Assembly: GCA_000526575.1 (NCBI GenBank)
Contig: JAGI01000002.1
Location: forward strand, 1,302,001-1,366,000
Length of the DNA: 64,000 bases
Reading direction: 5' to 3'
Source of the DNA: Clostridium sp. 12(A)
GTDB taxonomy: Bacteria > Bacillota > Clostridia > Lachnospirales > Lachnospiraceae
Part shown: in pieces, positions 1-8,300 of the stretch
How positions within the stretch are numbered: the first letter of the stretch is position 1
Layout: the number at the start of each line of letters is the position of its first letter
Notes under the pieces: model-generated
Databases searched by the model: none
What the model was told of the DNA's origin: nothing
Seen by the model: only the letters and a program-made list of their open reading frames with translations
Translations under genes and position numbers: made by a program

Positions 1-357
1 GATTTCCTTTAAATACATGCGGACAGGGTCCTCTGTGCCGATGCCTTCAAGCAAATCAATAGCGTCAAGGTCGATATCTTCTTCATCGATGTCCTTTATG
101 AAGCCATCATCAATATCATCGTCTAAAAGAAGATCTTCTGACATGAGCACATCATCAGCCAAAACGGAATCGTCAATGACCGGGACCACGTCAACGCCGC
201 GGTTCTCCAGGTACGTATAAATCTGATCCATCTGCTCTGCAGTCAACTCTTCTCCTATGAAGAAGTTATTAATCTCCGTTACGTCCAAAGCATTCTGCTT
301 TGTTTTTGCAAGATCGACAAGCTTACCCAGCTTCTCTAAAAAATTTTCCTTTTCCAC
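1..357 (-). CDS. rpoD: RNA polymerase primary sigma factor (sigma-70/SigA), N-terminal part
   Basis: Partial gene: the reading frame is open to the left edge, giving 119 N-terminal residues. It begins at a GTG preceded by AAAGGAC about 8 nt upstream. Residues 1-60 match sigma region 1.1 in character (an EKLGKLVDLAKTKQNAL helix, then an EELTAEQMDQIYTYLENRGVDV-type stretch). An acidic linker rich in Asp/Glu follows, and the frame ends in TEDPVRMYLKEI, the hallmark of region 1.2 of housekeeping sigma factors. It directs core RNA polymerase to TTGACA/TATAAT promoters, several of which are visible in this window. In Clostridia it normally follows dnaG, which would lie to the right here; instead a lipid kinase gene is there, so dnaG is not in the window. 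Confidence 0.93.
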   Translation of the reverse strand, partial: MEKENFLEKLGKLVDLAKTKQNALDVTEINNFFIGEELTAEQMDQIYTYLENRGVDVVPVIDDSVLADDVLMSEDLLLDDDIDDGFIKDIDEEDIDLDAIDLLEGIGTEDPVRMYLKEI

Positions 358-451
358 TTAATAACGTCCTTTCGCTAAGAAGTATACATAAAGCCCACAC
401 AACATTTCATTATATACTACCATGCTTCATATTTCAACATATTTCTTTTGT

Positions 452-475
452 AAAAGCAGAATTATTGCTTTTTTT
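452..475. terminator. Weak bidirectional hairpin terminator between the lipid kinase gene and rpoD
   Basis: A 7-bp stem AAAAGCA/TGCTTTT with a 7-nt loop has a T-run on the plus side and TTTT on the minus side. It overlaps the stop codon of the lipid kinase gene. The stem is AT-rich, so termination is likely partial. Confidence 0.35.
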
Positions 476-1364
476 GCGGATTTCTCAAAATCCGGATTTG
501 TTTCTTCAAATTAAAAATTTCAACTTCCCTTCTGGATCCTCCAAACTCACCATCAAGGACCCAGTCGATGGGCTCTTCAGGGAATATCTTGATACAACTA
601 GTCCGTAGCTTGTGGACGTATTCGTTAGGTTCTTCTTTGAGAAACATATAATTAATGATATTGGTAAAATCAAGAGGTGTTTTGGGAGTTCGGATCAAAA
701 GAACCTCAAACTCTCCGTCATTTAAAGCCACATCCTGTGTGACCAGCCCTTTAAAGCCTCCAACGCTTATGGTATTGGTAATCATGCCGAAGATAAAATC
801 CCCCTCTAAAACGGTAGAATCGCATTCGACACGAAGTACATAAGACTTGATGGAAGCAAGACTTTTCATTCCCTCCATGATATATGCCTGGTGTCCCAGA
901 ACATTTTTAAAATCCTGAGGTGTTAAATAGGCAACTTCAGTAAACGCCCCAAAAGCTGCAATGTACACAAAGTGCCTGTCCCTGCAGAAGCAGCCAATAT
1001 CAATGGGGTAAGGTACACCTGAAACAACCGTTCTGGCAGCCGTTATCATGTTTTTTGATATCTTAAGACTGGAAGCAAAATCATTGGTGGAACCAGCAGG
1101 AATATAACCAAGCCTTGGAATCTTGTCCAGCTTCATCAGTCCGTTGATGGTCTCATTTAAAGTGCCATCCCCACCGCTGCAAACCACCAGGTCCATTGAT
1201 TTTCCAAAGGCGGCTGCCGCCTCGGATGCATCTTTCGGCCCCTGGGTCACATGCACCTGAAGCTCATACCCTGCTTTCGTAAAGATATCAAGAATTTCCA
1301 TTAATTTGTTTTTGATCTGCGCCTTGCCGGATCGCGGATTAAATATAAAAAGCATCTTTTTCAT
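462..1364 (-). CDS. YegS/BmrU-type diacylglycerol (lipid) kinase
   Basis: Soluble lipid kinase of the DagK/YegS superfamily, expected to phosphorylate diacylglycerol or a related lipid at the membrane face and feed phosphatidate back into phospholipid synthesis. Visible motifs are FNPRSGK near the N-terminus (nucleotide site), SGGDGTLNE around residues 65-73 (the GGDGT catalytic loop) and PAGSTNDFA around 90-98. The length (about 300) is normal. I start it at the ATG at 1364, which has AGGTGA 5 nt upstream; a GTG three codons earlier overlaps the mutY stop. Last gene of the argF-birA-mutY run. The exact lipid substrate cannot be read from sequence. Confidence 0.88.
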   Translation of the reverse strand: MKKMLFIFNPRSGKAQIKNKLMEILDIFTKAGYELQVHVTQGPKDASEAAAAFGKSMDLVVCSGGDGTLNETINGLMKLDKIPRLGYIPAGSTNDFASSLKISKNMITAARTVVSGVPYPIDIGCFCRDRHFVYIAAFGAFTEVAYLTPQDFKNVLGHQAYIMEGMKSLASIKSYVLRVECDSTVLEGDFIFGMITNTISVGGFKGLVTQDVALNDGEFEVLLIRTPKTPLDFTNIINYMFLKEEPNEYVHKLRTSCIKIFPEEPIDWVLDGEFGGSRREVEIFNLKKQIRILRNPQKKQ

Positions 1365-1369
1365 TATAA

Positions 1370-2464
1370 TCACCTGACCAACTTTGTATACGCCTTAAAA
1401 GCACCTGGCAGAGAATAAGTTTTTTTGATTTCTTCCGGAGTGACCCATAAATAGTCACCGCCTGGCATTTCTTCTAACTCAATTCGGTATGCCGTCATAT
1501 TCCATTCCACGTGGCTGAATATATGTCTGGAAGGAGGAAGCTCTTTAATGTTTCCTTCCTTTACTTGTAAATAGGAAAGAAGCTGAGCTTCATCAAGGTG
1601 ACCCTCTGCATTAGGAAATTCATACAGAGAAGCCAAAAGCCCGGTTCCCTCTCGTTTCCTTATGGCAACCCGGCCTTTTAGCCACAGCAGCATAACAGTT
1701 TTATCCTCAGATTTCCTCGGCTTCTTCGGTGTCTTCACCGGTATCACTCCAGTTAAATCCTTCTCTCTTGCAACGCAAAGTGAGCTTAAAGGACACCGGT
1801 CACAAAGAGGAGCTCCATTGGGAATACAGACCACCGCACCAATCTCAATCAGTCCTTGATTATAAGAACTGGCTGCCTCCTTTGGCATTACTGCTTTTAA
1901 TTTTTCTTCTATGCCAGACTTAACTGACTGCTTTAGAATGTCTTCTTCGCTTCCTGTGACCCTTGAAATCACCCGAAGTACATTCCCATCCACAGCAGGA
2001 ACCGGAATTCCAAAGGCTATGGAAGCAATGGCTCCAGCTGTATAGGACCCGATTCCAGGAAGCTTTTTTAGCTCCTCATAGGACGCAGGGAGTTCTCCCC
2101 CATACTGTTCTACGAGAAGCTTGGCTGCTTTCTTTAAATTCTTCGCCCTGCTATAATAGCCAAGGCCTTCCCACAGCTTTAAAAGTTCGTCCTCCGAAAC
2201 CTCTGAAAGGTCACCGATACACGGCAGCGCTTCCATAAAACGGGTGAAGTAAGGCTTTACAGCCTCTACCCGGGTCTGCTGCAGCATAATTTCGGAAATC
2301 CATACCCGATAGGGCTTAGGATCTTCTCTCCAGGGAAGAATCCTTCGATGTTCTTCATACCAGGATAGAAGGGGACGTTCCATTGCCTTTAAACGGTTTT
2401 GATCGTCAAGCGCCTCGCCCCGTGGTTTTAGGGTCTGCAGCTTATCATATAGCGAATGCTTCAT
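1370..2464 (-). CDS. mutY: A/G-specific adenine DNA glycosylase MutY
   Basis: Removes adenine mispaired with 8-oxoguanine in base-excision repair. The 364 residues carry the catalytic Glu in ISEIMLQQT (about residue 58), the helix-hairpin-helix LPGIGSYTAGAIASIAFG (about 135-152) with catalytic Asp in PAVDGNVLRV (about 159), and four Cys for a [4Fe-4S] cluster (about 213, 221, 224, 230). A C-terminal NUDIX-like 8-oxoG-sensing domain follows, with FSHVEWNMTAYRIE. Two bases separate it from birA upstream, and its stop overlaps a possible start of the lipid kinase, so the genes are probably co-transcribed. Confidence 0.96.
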   Translation of the reverse strand: MKHSLYDKLQTLKPRGEALDDQNRLKAMERPLLSWYEEHRRILPWREDPKPYRVWISEIMLQQTRVEAVKPYFTRFMEALPCIGDLSEVSEDELLKLWEGLGYYSRAKNLKKAAKLLVEQYGGELPASYEELKKLPGIGSYTAGAIASIAFGIPVPAVDGNVLRVISRVTGSEEDILKQSVKSGIEEKLKAVMPKEAASSYNQGLIEIGAVVCIPNGAPLCDRCPLSSLCVAREKDLTGVIPVKTPKKPRKSEDKTVMLLWLKGRVAIRKREGTGLLASLYEFPNAEGHLDEAQLLSYLQVKEGNIKELPPSRHIFSHVEWNMTAYRIELEEMPGGDYLWVTPEEIKKTYSLPGAFKAYTKLVR

Positions 2465-2466
2465 TT

Positions 2467-3462
2467 CTATACATATCCATAGAGTCCCCGGACGGATACT
2501 TCACCAGAGATCACATGTTTTACCTCTCCTGACTGCATTTCAACAAGAAGCTCTCCCTTCTCGTTGATTCCCAAAGCTTTTCCAGTATAATCACCGGCAT
2601 GATCAAGAATCTTTACTTCTTTGCCTGCATTGATCATACAGCTATTATAGACACTTATTAGCCCGGATAAATCACCCTGGCTGATAAATTCTTCATAATA
2701 TCGTTCAAAAGCTTCTAAAACGGAGGCGATCAGAGAACTTCTTCTCACCTTTTTTCCGGTTTCCAGATATAGAGAAGTTGCCATAGAAGAAACCTCCTGG
2801 GGAAATTCCTCCATATTCACATTAATGCCAATGCCTGCTACCACGTAGTGAATTCCTTCCAGTTCTGCACTCATCTCAGTCAGAATTCCACACAGCTTTT
2901 TCCCGTTGGCAACAATATCATTGGGCCACTTGATAAAAGCTTCCAATCCGGTCTCTTGTCTGATTCCTTCATGAACCGCCAAAGCAGCCACCAAAGTAAG
3001 CATGGAAGCAGATCCCGGCAGAATGTCTGGTCTTAGGATCAAGCTCATAAATACATTGGTACCAGAAGGAGAAACCCATTCTTTTCCTCTTCTGCCTCTT
3101 CCTGCTATCTGACAATCCGAAACCACAAGCGTTCCAGACTGCGCGCCTTCCTCAGCCAGGCGCTTAGCTCTTATATTGGTGGAATCAATGGCATCGTGAT
3201 ATTCCACCACTCTGCCAAATTTCCCCCGGATACAACTTTCAATCTCCGTTTTCGTCATTATATCACAGGAATCGATGAAATGGTACCCTTTATTTCGAAC
3301 CGCTTCAATTTTATAGCCTTCTTCCTCCAATTGCCGGATTACTTTCCATATGGCTGTTCTGGAAACACCAAAGCGTTCGCAAAGTTCCTGTCCTGAAAGA
3401 TAGCCTTCGCTTTCCTTCAGAAGCTTTAATATTTCTGTTTTCAAACTCCTCACCCCCGCCAT
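2467..3462 (-). CDS. birA: Bifunctional biotin operon repressor / biotin-[acetyl-CoA carboxylase] ligase
   Basis: Forms biotinyl-AMP and transfers biotin to carboxylase carrier lysines; with its N-terminal winged helix it can also repress biotin genes. An N-terminal HTH is seen (RFGVSRTAIWKVIRQLEEEGY), then the ligase core with the adenylate loop GRGRRGKEW and KWPNDI, and a C-terminal SH3-like domain (GEVSVRGLYGYV at the end). The frame is open back to 3501, but that start lies well inside the upstream gene; the ATG at 3462 gives 331 residues, close to the family length. No convincing ribosome site precedes it, so a GTG or TTG a few codons later is possible. Overlaps the stop of the small membrane protein. 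Confidence 0.93.
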   Translation of the reverse strand: MAGVRSLKTEILKLLKESEGYLSGQELCERFGVSRTAIWKVIRQLEEEGYKIEAVRNKGYHFIDSCDIMTKTEIESCIRGKFGRVVEYHDAIDSTNIRAKRLAEEGAQSGTLVVSDCQIAGRGRRGKEWVSPSGTNVFMSLILRPDILPGSASMLTLVAALAVHEGIRQETGLEAFIKWPNDIVANGKKLCGILTEMSAELEGIHYVVAGIGINVNMEEFPQEVSSMATSLYLETGKKVRRSSLIASVLEAFERYYEEFISQGDLSGLISVYNSCMINAGKEVKILDHAGDYTGKALGINEKGELLVEMQSGEVKHVISGEVSVRGLYGYV

Positions 3463-3758
3463 ATACTTACTGCGCTGACAACGGATAGAGCAAAAAGGCA
3501 AACTCCGAAAAGAGTTGCTGCAATGGCCGCTGCTTTTTTCTTTTTCTCTCTGCCGCTTAACCGAATCTTGTAGATTCCATGAATGAGATTAAGCGCCCCG
3601 GCAAGAAAAAAGATGACCGGCAGCAATACCATGTGTTCTTCTGGGTTTAAAAATGAAATAACTGACAGCACTACAATCAGGATACCGACTACAATGTGGA
3701 CAAGATCCACGATCATAGAGGCATTTCTTAAGTTTCTTCCTCGTTCCTGTATATACAT
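3450..3758 (-). CDS. Small three-helix membrane protein of unknown function
   Basis: 102 residues with hydrophobic segments at about 17-38, 45-62 and 79-98, and a Lys-rich cytoplasmic stretch (GREKKKKAAA) between the second and third. No enzyme motif is visible. It sits one base after argF and overlaps birA, so it is translated as part of that operon; the conserved-looking topology and tight spacing argue that it is a real gene. Function not recognised. Confidence 0.75.
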   Translation of the reverse strand: MYIQERGRNLRNASMIVDLVHIVVGILIVVLSVISFLNPEEHMVLLPVIFFLAGALNLIHGIYKIRLSGREKKKKAAAIAATLFGVCLFALSVVSAVSIWRG

Positions 3759-3759
3759 C

Positions 3760-4695
3760 TTACTCTCCTAAGGTCGCAACCATAACCGCCTTAATGGTAT
3801 GCATTCTATTTTCTGCTTCGTCAAATACTACCGATGCGCCGGATTCAAATACATCCTCTGTCACTTCATATCCCTTGACAGCCGGCAGGCAGTGCATAAA
3901 GATGGTAGTATCCTTGCCTGTTTGTTTCATAAGTTCCTGGTTTACCTGATAAGGCTTCAAGATGGAAATTCTCTCAGCTGCCTTATCTTCTTCACCCATG
4001 GAGCACCACACATCCGTGTAAATAACGTCTCCATCCTTTGCAGCGGCGCAATCCTCTGTTATAGTGATCGTACTTCCGCTTTCCTTTGCATATCCCTGGC
4101 ACAGCTCCACCAGTTCTTCCCCTGGCCACAGACTTTTGGGCGCCAGAATGGTAAAATGAACTCCCATCTTACTCATTCCAATCATCAGACTGTTTGCCAT
4201 ATTATTACGTCCATCACCTGCATATACAAAATGAAGGCCTTTTAAATATCCAAAATGTTCTTTCATGGTCAGAAGGTCTGCAAGTATCTGGGTCGGATGA
4301 TCATCATCTGTCAGTCCGTTCCAAACAGGCACACCTGCATATTTAGCCAGATCTTCTACTGTTTTATGCTTAAATCCACGAAACTCAATTCCATCAAAAA
4401 CTCGTCCAAGGACTCTGGCTGTATCCTCCACGCTTTCCTTATGTCCAAGCTGGATATCATCCTTACCTAAATACTCCGGATGGGCACCTTCATCAACGGC
4501 AGCCACTACAAAGGAACATCTGGTACGGGTAGAGGGCTTTTCAAAGATCAATGCAATATTTTTCCCTTTTAAGGAGCTTCCTGTGATGCCCTGCTTCTTT
4601 TTTGCCTTTAAATCCGCTGACAGATCCAATAAATATGCAATCTCCTCTGGTGTATAATCTTTTAATGTGATAAAACTTCTTCCCTTTAAGTTCAT
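3760..4695 (-). CDS. argF: Ornithine carbamoyltransferase
   Basis: Condenses carbamoyl phosphate with ornithine to citrulline, either in arginine synthesis or, run backwards, in arginine fermentation. The carbamoyl-phosphate loop STRTRCSF (around residues 55-62), the DDHPTQ motif, the ornithine-binding D-x-W-x-SMG segment ([10 protein letters not shown]) and the Cys loop MHCLPA are all present. The ATG at 4695 is chosen because GGAGG lies 8 nt upstream; an in-frame ATG at 4734 falls within the promoter and operator. The promoter and ARG-box-like palindrome suggest arginine repression through ArgR. A carbamate kinase gene (27.2 kb) could pair with it in arginine catabolism, but it is not adjacent. 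Confidence 0.96.
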   Translation of the reverse strand: MNLKGRSFITLKDYTPEEIAYLLDLSADLKAKKKQGITGSSLKGKNIALIFEKPSTRTRCSFVVAAVDEGAHPEYLGKDDIQLGHKESVEDTARVLGRVFDGIEFRGFKHKTVEDLAKYAGVPVWNGLTDDDHPTQILADLLTMKEHFGYLKGLHFVYAGDGRNNMANSLMIGMSKMGVHFTILAPKSLWPGEELVELCQGYAKESGSTITITEDCAAAKDGDVIYTDVWCSMGEEDKAAERISILKPYQVNQELMKQTGKDTTIFMHCLPAVKGYEVTEDVFESGASVVFDEAENRMHTIKAVMVATLGE

Positions 4696-4714
4696 GGCGC
4701 TTCCTCCGTGATAT

Positions 4715-4761
4715 GTTGTATTTTTATACATCATTATAGTATATCATGCATAAACATGCAA
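4715..4761 (-). promoter_or_regulatory. argF promoter with ARG-box-like operator
   Basis: On the minus strand TTGCAT (4756-4761), a 17-bp spacer and a perfect TATAAT (4733-4738). Directly downstream lies an 18-bp near-palindrome (4715-4732, core TGTATAAAAATACA) that fits the ArgR/AhrC consensus TNTGNATWWWWATNCANA at all but the outer positions. Its place over the start of transcription fits repression. Confidence 0.72.
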
Positions 4762-4780
4762 CACATTTTTATAAAAGAGG

Positions 4781-5938
4781 CTATAAAACGGGATTTTGTT
4801 CTTCCTGCAATTTTATTTTTCTTTTTATTTCGTCAAAAAGGCTTTCCACGGTATAGATCTGGAAGCGTTTTACCTTTAGACGTCTGGCCATATCTTCCAA
4901 AAGCGCCAGGTACATGTCCTTATAATCCCAATCCGTTTTCAGCTTAAAATCAGCTGCCAGCTTGGGAAACAGTTTCTCTGTAAAAGTTCTGTATCCGGTT
5001 AAGGTTTCCATCCCCTCTTCGGTCACAATATCCTTAATATAGTATTTTAACAGCTCCAGTTCAGACATCATACGGTCAAAATAATAAGGCTCTGAATTAG
5101 GTGCGTCAATGTAATAGACCTTGCCGCAAAGCCCATACAAAAGTCTCTGGGCGTCATAATATCCTAAGGTCATATTCTTTCTTGCAAGGCGCTTGTCAAA
5201 CTCAAGGATTCCTCCTAAGTCCTGCCTGGGAGCGATGTGAGACACAGTGACATTTTCCGGTATTTTGACTACCCGCTCCTTATCAAAGCCCCAGCCATAG
5301 ATACGTATGACGATTATATCCTGATATCCGTGATCTAAAAGAACGTTGATGGGAACATTGTTGAATCCGCCGCCATCGATATATTTCTTTCCATTCAGCT
5401 TCTCATTTTTAAAAGCAAGAAAATTAGCACTTGCCAGAAGCATATCCTTTACCGTGCCAATCTCGCTGGTCCTCACATCTACGGCCAGCTCTTTTCTGTC
5501 TGATACCGAATATGTTACCGCAAAAAGCTCTCTGCAGGAGTTGCGGATCTCCCCTTCGTCTCCCACTACCTCTGAAATCAGATTCTTTAAAGGTGTAACA
5601 TCAAATCCTCCGTCCTTAAAAAACTGCAGTCCGCTGTTAATAAGTTCGGTGAGACCTAATGATTTGAAATTCTTGTTCTTTAGTGCTTTTATGGTATCAT
5701 CGCTGACTGCCATGACCTTGGAATAATCAATGTTCTTCCAGATTTCTTCCGCCCGCTCTAAGTTATCCATACAGATCAGTGCGCCATTTAAAGCGCCTAC
5801 GGATACCCCTGCGATACCTTTTATCTTTACTCCGGCTTCTTTTAGTGCCTTCCAGGCTCCAATCTGATAAGCACCCTTAGCGCCGCCGCCTTCCAGTACA
5901 AGTCCATACTCCTTATCCAAATCCAGTTTCAGTTCCAT
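4781..5938 (-). CDS. Patatin-like phospholipase family protein
   Basis: Predicted Ser/Asp-dyad acyl hydrolase acting on phospholipids or other acyl lipids. The oxyanion hole GGGAKGAY is at about 17-24, the nucleophile elbow GVSVG at 44-48 (Ser46), and the catalytic Asp in DGGGFNN at about 188. The C-terminal 150 residues are a helical region without a recognised domain, making the protein (385) longer than a bare patatin domain. There is no signal peptide, so it is probably cytoplasmic. A terminator separates it from the SPFH gene upstream, so it may have its own promoter; there is a good AGGAGGTC site before the ATG. Confidence 0.87.
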   Translation of the reverse strand: MELKLDLDKEYGLVLEGGGAKGAYQIGAWKALKEAGVKIKGIAGVSVGALNGALICMDNLERAEEIWKNIDYSKVMAVSDDTIKALKNKNFKSLGLTELINSGLQFFKDGGFDVTPLKNLISEVVGDEGEIRNSCRELFAVTYSVSDRKELAVDVRTSEIGTVKDMLLASANFLAFKNEKLNGKKYIDGGGFNNVPINVLLDHGYQDIIVIRIYGWGFDKERVVKIPENVTVSHIAPRQDLGGILEFDKRLARKNMTLGYYDAQRLLYGLCGKVYYIDAPNSEPYYFDRMMSELELLKYYIKDIVTEEGMETLTGYRTFTEKLFPKLAADFKLKTDWDYKDMYLALLEDMARRLKVKRFQIYTVESLFDEIKRKIKLQEEQNPVL

Positions 5939-5965
5939 AAGACCTCCTCAAACCTTCCTTTGACT

Positions 5966-6002
5966 GAAAAACGCAGCAAGAAGCATTGCGCCCCCTGCTG
6001 CG
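5966..6002 (-). terminator. Terminator after the SPFH/NfeD pair
   Basis: Read on the minus strand, CGCAGCA and TGCTGCG form a 7-bp stem with a GC-rich loop that can pair further, followed by TTTTTC. It lies just past the stop of the SPFH gene. Confidence 0.65.
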
Positions 6003-6019
6003 GTAATCTAAAAATCCAA

Positions 6020-6949
6020 TTATTCCATATCCTTAGGAATCTCTGTAATGGAAGAAACAAGTCCTGCCAATCCCTGAATCTCAGACGGGATAATGATTTT
6101 CGTTGCCTTTCCGTCAGCAGCTGCCTTAAATGCCTCAAGGCTCTTTATCACCAGTACAGAACGGTCAGCTCCTGCCTCTTTAATCATGCGGATACCATCA
6201 GCGGTAGCCTGCTGAACCTTTAAGATCGCTTCTGCCTCACCTTCTGCTTCACGGACTCTCTTTTCTCTTTCCGCTTCCGCTTTAAGAATTGCTGCCTGCT
6301 TTTCAGCCTCAGCATAGAGAATTGAAGATTCCTTATTACCCTCTGCAACTAAGACAGTGGATTTCTTTTCACCTTCTGCCCTTAAGATAGCTTCACGACG
6401 CTCACGCTCTGCCTTCATCTGCTTTTCCATGGCATCCTGAATGGCAGCCGGAGGCATAATGTTCTTAAGCTCTACTCGGTTTACTTTAATCCCCCATGGG
6501 TCAGTAGCAATATCAAGTGTTTCTCTCATCTTTGCATTGATGGTCTCTCTGGAAGTCAGAGTCTGGTCAAGCTCCAGATCACCAATGATATTACGAAGGG
6601 TGGTAGCTGTCAGATTTTCAATGGCCATAATAGGATTTTCCACTCCATAAGCATAAAGCTTAGGATCTGTAATCTGGAAAAATACTACCGTATCAATTCT
6701 CATGGTAACGTTATCCTTTGTGATTACAGGCTGTGGCGGGAAATCAGCTACCTGTTCCTTTAAATTCACACGCTTTGCCACACGGTCAATGATTGGCAGC
6801 TTAATGTGCACACCTACTGTCCATGTCTCTAAAAATGCTCCCAAACGTTCTACAACTAAAGACTGTGCCTGTGGCACGATACGCACACATGAGGCCAGTA
6901 ATACCAGAATAATAATCAGTACAATAATTACTAATGCAAAACCTAACAT
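6020..6949 (-). CDS. SPFH-domain (stomatin/QmcA-like) membrane protein
   Basis: Membrane-anchored scaffold of the stomatin/prohibitin superfamily, thought to organise membrane microdomains and protease complexes. One N-terminal transmembrane helix (about 3-22), then the SPFH domain with the usual VVERLGAFLETWTVG and PLYAYGVENP-like segments, then a long Ala/Glu-rich coiled coil (about 185-260) full of EAEKQAAILKAEAE-type repeats, and a short C-terminus. It is preceded two bases away by an NfeD-type gene, the standard partner. There is no sign of a flotillin-length tail, so it belongs to the stomatin/paraslipin type. Confidence 0.93.
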   Translation of the reverse strand: MLGFALVIIVLIIILVLLASCVRIVPQAQSLVVERLGAFLETWTVGVHIKLPIIDRVAKRVNLKEQVADFPPQPVITKDNVTMRIDTVVFFQITDPKLYAYGVENPIMAIENLTATTLRNIIGDLELDQTLTSRETINAKMRETLDIATDPWGIKVNRVELKNIMPPAAIQDAMEKQMKAERERREAILRAEGEKKSTVLVAEGNKESSILYAEAEKQAAILKAEAEREKRVREAEGEAEAILKVQQATADGIRMIKEAGADRSVLVIKSLEAFKAAADGKATKIIIPSEIQGLAGLVSSITEIPKDME

Positions 6950-6951
6950 AC

Positions 6952-7392
6952 TTATGTTTCCTCCTCTTCCTTACTTACAATCAACTTAACACCTCGGATA
7001 TCCTTTACTTCCACCATTGTTCCCACAGGATAAATACTATCATCCTTAAGCGCCCTTGCAGTCCATTCCTGACCGTTAAGTAAAACAGCCCCTTTTGCCT
7101 CGATGTTATTGATTTCGGCAGTGACTCTTGCATGCTTACCGATAAGGCTGTCAATATTCGTCTTTACGGTGTTTTTGTTTACATACCGCAGTGCAAATGG
7201 TCTGGTGAAAAACAAAAGAACAAAGGACACGATTACAAATGCTGCCAGCTGAACCTGTACATTCACACCGAATAAGGCCAGCAAAAATGCAATCAATGCT
7301 CCCCCTGCAAACCAGATGGTGGTAAGAGCCATGGTAACTGCTTCTATTCCTAAAAGCACCACGAAGGCAATCAACCAATAGATCGCTTCCAT
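6952..7392 (-). CDS. NfeD family membrane protein, partner of SPFH protein
   Basis: 146 residues: hydrophobic segments at about 3-20, 25-42 and 48-63, then a soluble OB-fold domain (IGKHARVTAEINNIEAKGAV and following beta strands) typical of the short NfeD class without the ClpP-like protease domain. Known NfeD proteins work with the stomatin encoded next to them; here the two are separated by two bases and surely co-transcribed. Confidence 0.9.
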   Translation of the reverse strand: MEAIYWLIAFVVLLGIEAVTMALTTIWFAGGALIAFLLALFGVNVQVQLAAFVIVSFVLLFFTRPFALRYVNKNTVKTNIDSLIGKHARVTAEINNIEAKGAVLLNGQEWTARALKDDSIYPVGTMVEVKDIRGVKLIVSKEEEET

Positions 7393-7507
7393 ATTATCAT
7401 TCCCCTTCCCTGCCGGTTACGGCAAATCTGTCTGTGTCACTATCATACTATATGTTTCAATATTTCTCAATATTTACGCCAATAAAAGCCTTACATTTTT
7501 CTGACGC

Positions 7508-8287
7508 TTATTGTCTTCGCTGTCTTGCGGCCTCGAACATAAGTACAGATGCAGCGACTGCTGCATTTAAGGATTCCACACGCCCCATCATAGGAATCCT
7601 TACCAGAGCATCTGCCATAGCGGTTATTTTCTCCGTAAGGCCGTTGCCTTCATTTCCAATTAAAAAGCCTGTATCAACAGTATAATCCTCTTTTTCATAA
7701 TTATTCCTGCCTTCCAGATGAGCTGCATAAAGTCTTACTCCCTGGGCTTTTAAATTCTTTAACGTACCGGGAAGGTCGCTGGTATAGAGAAATGGCACCC
7801 GGCAGACAGAACCCATAGTAGAACGGATCACCTTGGGATTATAGATATCCGCCGTGGTATCATCCATAATAATACCGGTAATTCCTGCGCCTTCTCCTGC
7901 CCTTATTATGGTGCCTAAGTTTCCTGGGTCCTGAATATTTTCAAGTATCATAAGGAATGCAGGAGAAGTGACGGTTTGAAGATCCCCAACTTCATAGGAA
8001 TACTGACGGACAAGAGCCAAAATGCCTTGAGGCGTCTGTGTATCAGACATAACAGAAAAAACATCGTCTGCTACCGTTTCAAAGGGAAGTCCTTCTACCA
8101 GCTTCCGATGGGACTCATCCTTTATAAAACTCTCAGATACATAAACACTGTCAATTCTGTCTCTTGGAATCTCCCGAAACATTCGTAAACCTTCCGCTAC
8201 AAAAAGACCTGAAAGCTTTCTTGCCTTCGCTTTTTTTGCCAGATTCATTACCTGTTTTACTTTTGCATTGGCACTGCTGGTAATCAT
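7508..8287 (-). CDS. TrmH/SpoU-type RNA 2'-O-methyltransferase
   Basis: SAM-dependent ribose methyltransferase of the SPOUT class acting on rRNA or tRNA. N-terminal substrate-binding domain, then the knotted domain with motif 1 NLGTIIRAGEGAG, motif 2 IGNEGNGL and motif 3 VESLNAAVAASVLMFEA. The length (259) is normal for the YsgA/RlmB-like group; the exact target nucleotide is not assignable. It follows nadE by 13 bases, as the last gene of the MATE-nadE run. Confidence 0.92.
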   Translation of the reverse strand: MITSSANAKVKQVMNLAKKAKARKLSGLFVAEGLRMFREIPRDRIDSVYVSESFIKDESHRKLVEGLPFETVADDVFSVMSDTQTPQGILALVRQYSYEVGDLQTVTSPAFLMILENIQDPGNLGTIIRAGEGAGITGIIMDDTTADIYNPKVIRSTMGSVCRVPFLYTSDLPGTLKNLKAQGVRLYAAHLEGRNNYEKEDYTVDTGFLIGNEGNGLTEKITAMADALVRIPMMGRVESLNAAVAASVLMFEAARQRRQ

Positions 8288-8300
8288 AACATACCTCTTT

